The notes beneath the pieces were generated by a model, which saw nothing but the letters and a program-made list of their open reading frames with translations, did no database searches and had not been told where the DNA came from. From Desulfuromonadales bacterium C00003068 (GTDB taxonomy: Bacteria; Desulfobacterota; Desulfuromonadia; Desulfuromonadales; Desulfuromonadaceae): a stretch of 7,183 nucleotides of DNA. This document shows, one piece after another, positions 5,704 through 7,183 of the stretch; the first letter of the stretch is position 1, and the number at the start of each line of letters is the position of its first letter. Both the position numbers and the translations under genes were made by a program. The stretch covers positions 4,754 to 11,936 of the forward strand of contig MAXR01000118.1 of the NCBI GenBank assembly GCA_001751155.1, read 5' to 3'.

Positions 5704-5727
5704 AAATAAGTTGTCAAGGAGTATGAT

Positions 5728-7183
5728 ATGGCTTGTAGAATCGAAGTCGGATTAAAAAAAGGCGTGCGTGACGCCCGCGGCGAACGAATACGCCGCGAGA
5801 TCGCAGAGCATCTCGGTATACATCTGGAAGGGGTGCAGACCATTGATGTTTATACCGTAGATGCGGAGCTTACGGTTGAACAGATCGAGGCGGCGGCCAA
5901 CGGCCCTTTTTCAGACCCTGTAATTCAGCAAGTGGCTATCAATCAGCCCTTGGCTGCAGATTTTGACATGCTCGTCGAAGTTGGGTATCGCCCTGGTGTC
6001 ACCGATAACGTCGGGCGCACTGCTGGTGAGGCACTGCAATACCTCACCGGGCGTCCTCTGGTTGCGGATGAAGGGGTTTATACCTCAGTTCAATACTTGC
6101 TTAAAGGTCAACTTGACCGAACTGTAACCGAACATATTGCATCGGGCTTTCTTGGCAACGGTCTTATTCAGCGTTGGGAGATCATTTCTGCAGGCGAGTT
6201 CGATCACACCAACGGTGTGCCCGTCTCCGTACCCAAGGTGGTCAGTACTGCTGAACCCAAGGTTCAGCAGATAGACCTTGCGGTGGCCGATGATGAATTG
6301 CTCCGCATCAGTCGTGACGGTGTCCTGGCTCTTAACCTCGAAGAAATGCAGGAAATCCAGCGATTTGCTGCTGACCCCGCGACCTCCGCAGAACGTGCCA
6401 AGGTCGGCCTAGGGGCCTCGCTGACCGATGTAGAGTTGGAAGCCTTGGCTCAGACCTGGAGCGAACACTGCAAACATAAAATTTTCGCAGCCAATATTGA
6501 CTATGATGATGGCCAAGGCAATAGCGAAACCATCGACTCCTTGTTTAAAACCTATATCGTCGGCGCCACCCGCACCATTCGGGCCGCTATGGGTGATAAA
6601 GATATCTGTCTGTCCGTCTTTAAGGACAACGCCGGAGTCATTCGTTTCAATAACGAATGGAGCCTGGTGTTCAAGGTCGAAACCCACAATTCGCCGAGTG
6701 CTCTCGATCCCTACGGCGGCGCCTTGACCGGCATCGTCGGCGTCAACCGTGACCCATTCGGGACCGGAATGGGGGCTCGGCTGATGTTCAATACCGATGT
6801 CTTCTGTTTCGCTTCCCCTTTTTACGCCCATCCGTTGCCGCCGCGACTGCTTCATCCGCGCCGCATCTTTGAAGGCGTTGTTGAAGGGGTCGAGCATGGA
6901 GGCAATAAAAGCGGTATCCCGACCGTCAATGGTTCCATCGTCTTTGATGACCGTTTTGCCGGCAAGCCTCTGGTCTACTGTGGCACCGCGGCTCTGATGC
7001 CAGCCGAGCTGCATGGTCAACCCGGCCATGTCAAAAAGGCCCTGGCTGGCGATCGTATCGTCATGACCGGTGGCCGTATCGGCAAAGATGGTATCCATGG
7101 CGCCACCTTTTCCTCCGAAGAACTCCACGAAGGATCACCGGTTACTGCGGTACAGATCGGCGATCCTATCACCCAACGACGGA
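5728..7183 (+). CDS. purL: Phosphoribosylformylglycinamidine synthase with fused PurS-like N-terminus, 3' end cut off
   Basis: The first 485 codons are visible; the gene runs off the window. The enzyme makes FGAM from FGAR, ATP and ammonia in purine biosynthesis. Residues 1-80 are PurS-like (IEVGLKKGVRDARGERI) and 81-155 form a second such unit (VEVGYRPGVTDNVGRTAG). A linker with TWSEHCKHK (243-251), the PurL active-site motif, follows. Next come the AIR-synthase-type ATP/substrate blocks KVETHNSPSALDPYGGA (316-332) and HGGNKSGIPTVNG (390-402). The two-PurS arrangement resembles the N-terminal domain of large PurL, so no separate purS is needed. Whether a glutaminase domain is attached cannot be seen; some relatives use a separate PurQ. 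AAGGAG lies 6 bases before the ATG. A 239-codon antisense frame at 6409-7128 is a shadow. Confidence 0.95.
   Translation, partial: MACRIEVGLKKGVRDARGERIRREIAEHLGIHLEGVQTIDVYTVDAELTVEQIEAAANGPFSDPVIQQVAINQPLAADFDMLVEVGYRPGVTDNVGRTAGEALQYLTGRPLVADEGVYTSVQYLLKGQLDRTVTEHIASGFLGNGLIQRWEIISAGEFDHTNGVPVSVPKVVSTAEPKVQQIDLAVADDELLRISRDGVLALNLEEMQEIQRFAADPATSAERAKVGLGASLTDVELEALAQTWSEHCKHKIFAANIDYDDGQGNSETIDSLFKTYIVGATRTIRAAMGDKDICLSVFKDNAGVIRFNNEWSLVFKVETHNSPSALDPYGGALTGIVGVNRDPFGTGMGARLMFNTDVFCFASPFYAHPLPPRLLHPRRIFEGVVEGVEHGGNKSGIPTVNGSIVFDDRFAGKPLVYCGTAALMPAELHGQPGHVKKALAGDRIVMTGGRIGKDGIHGATFSSEELHEGSPVTAVQIGDPITQRR
6248..6270. repeat. inverted repeat within purL
   Basis: CTGCTGAACC (6248-6257) and GGTTCAGCAG (6261-6270) are perfect 10-bp arms with a 3-base spacer. 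They fall in the region coding about residues 174-181, the segment between the PurS-like part and the linker. The mRNA could form a stable hairpin here. No function is known. Confidence 0.6.

Noticed and set aside
6409..7128. 239-codon open frame antisense to purL
   Set aside because: It lies entirely within the strongly conserved PurL coding region, its translation is a low-information mirror of that gene, and no promoter or ribosome site supports it.

Overview
The window looks like a core-genome segment of a Gram-negative bacterium. My best guess is the Desulfuromonadia (Geobacter/Pelobacter/Desulfuromonas group). This is an inference from three things: the gap-pgk-tpiA-secG-tRNA-Leu gene order, a PurL with a fused PurS-like N-terminus, and moderate GC content. 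No rRNA or other taxonomic marker is present, so the placement is provisional.

Left part (1-1032, genes on the minus strand). The window opens inside an exported DUF3617 protein, of which only the N-terminal 79 residues are visible. A 33-bp remnant of a repeat element follows, then a strong bidirectional terminator, a complete tRNA-Leu(GAG) with encoded CCA and its own near-consensus promoter, and secG.

Centre (1033-4171, minus strand). tpiA, pgk and gap form a co-directional glycolysis/gluconeogenesis cluster. Transcription order is gap, pgk, tpiA, secG, then the tRNA. The enzymes interconvert dihydroxyacetone phosphate, glyceraldehyde-3-phosphate, 1,3-bisphosphoglycerate and 3-phosphoglycerate. 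SecG is an unrelated passenger, a small subunit of the Sec translocon. All three enzymes keep their catalytic residues. The gap gene contains a perfect 28-bp palindrome, and its cofactor loop is unusual.

Divergent intergenic region (4172-4893). This 722-bp stretch has no credible gene. It holds a tentative gap promoter and two head-to-tail copies of a ~180-bp element with 11-bp terminal inverted repeats and nested internal stems (a MITE-like or BIME-like element). It also holds a nested inverted repeat in the leader of the next gene. The remnant at about 338-370 belongs to the same family, so copies lie on both sides of the glycolytic cluster.

Right part (4894-7183, plus strand). A complete YycJ/WalJ-type metallo-beta-lactamase-fold hydrolase starts at TTG. 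It is followed after 60 bp by purL (FGAM synthase, purine biosynthesis), which runs off the end of the window after 485 codons. The visible PurL part has two PurS-like repeats, a linker and the start of the catalytic core.

I see no mobile gene, CRISPR array, defence system or clearly new multi-gene system. The least ordinary signals are the repeat family, the palindrome inside gap and the unusual GAPDH cofactor loop.
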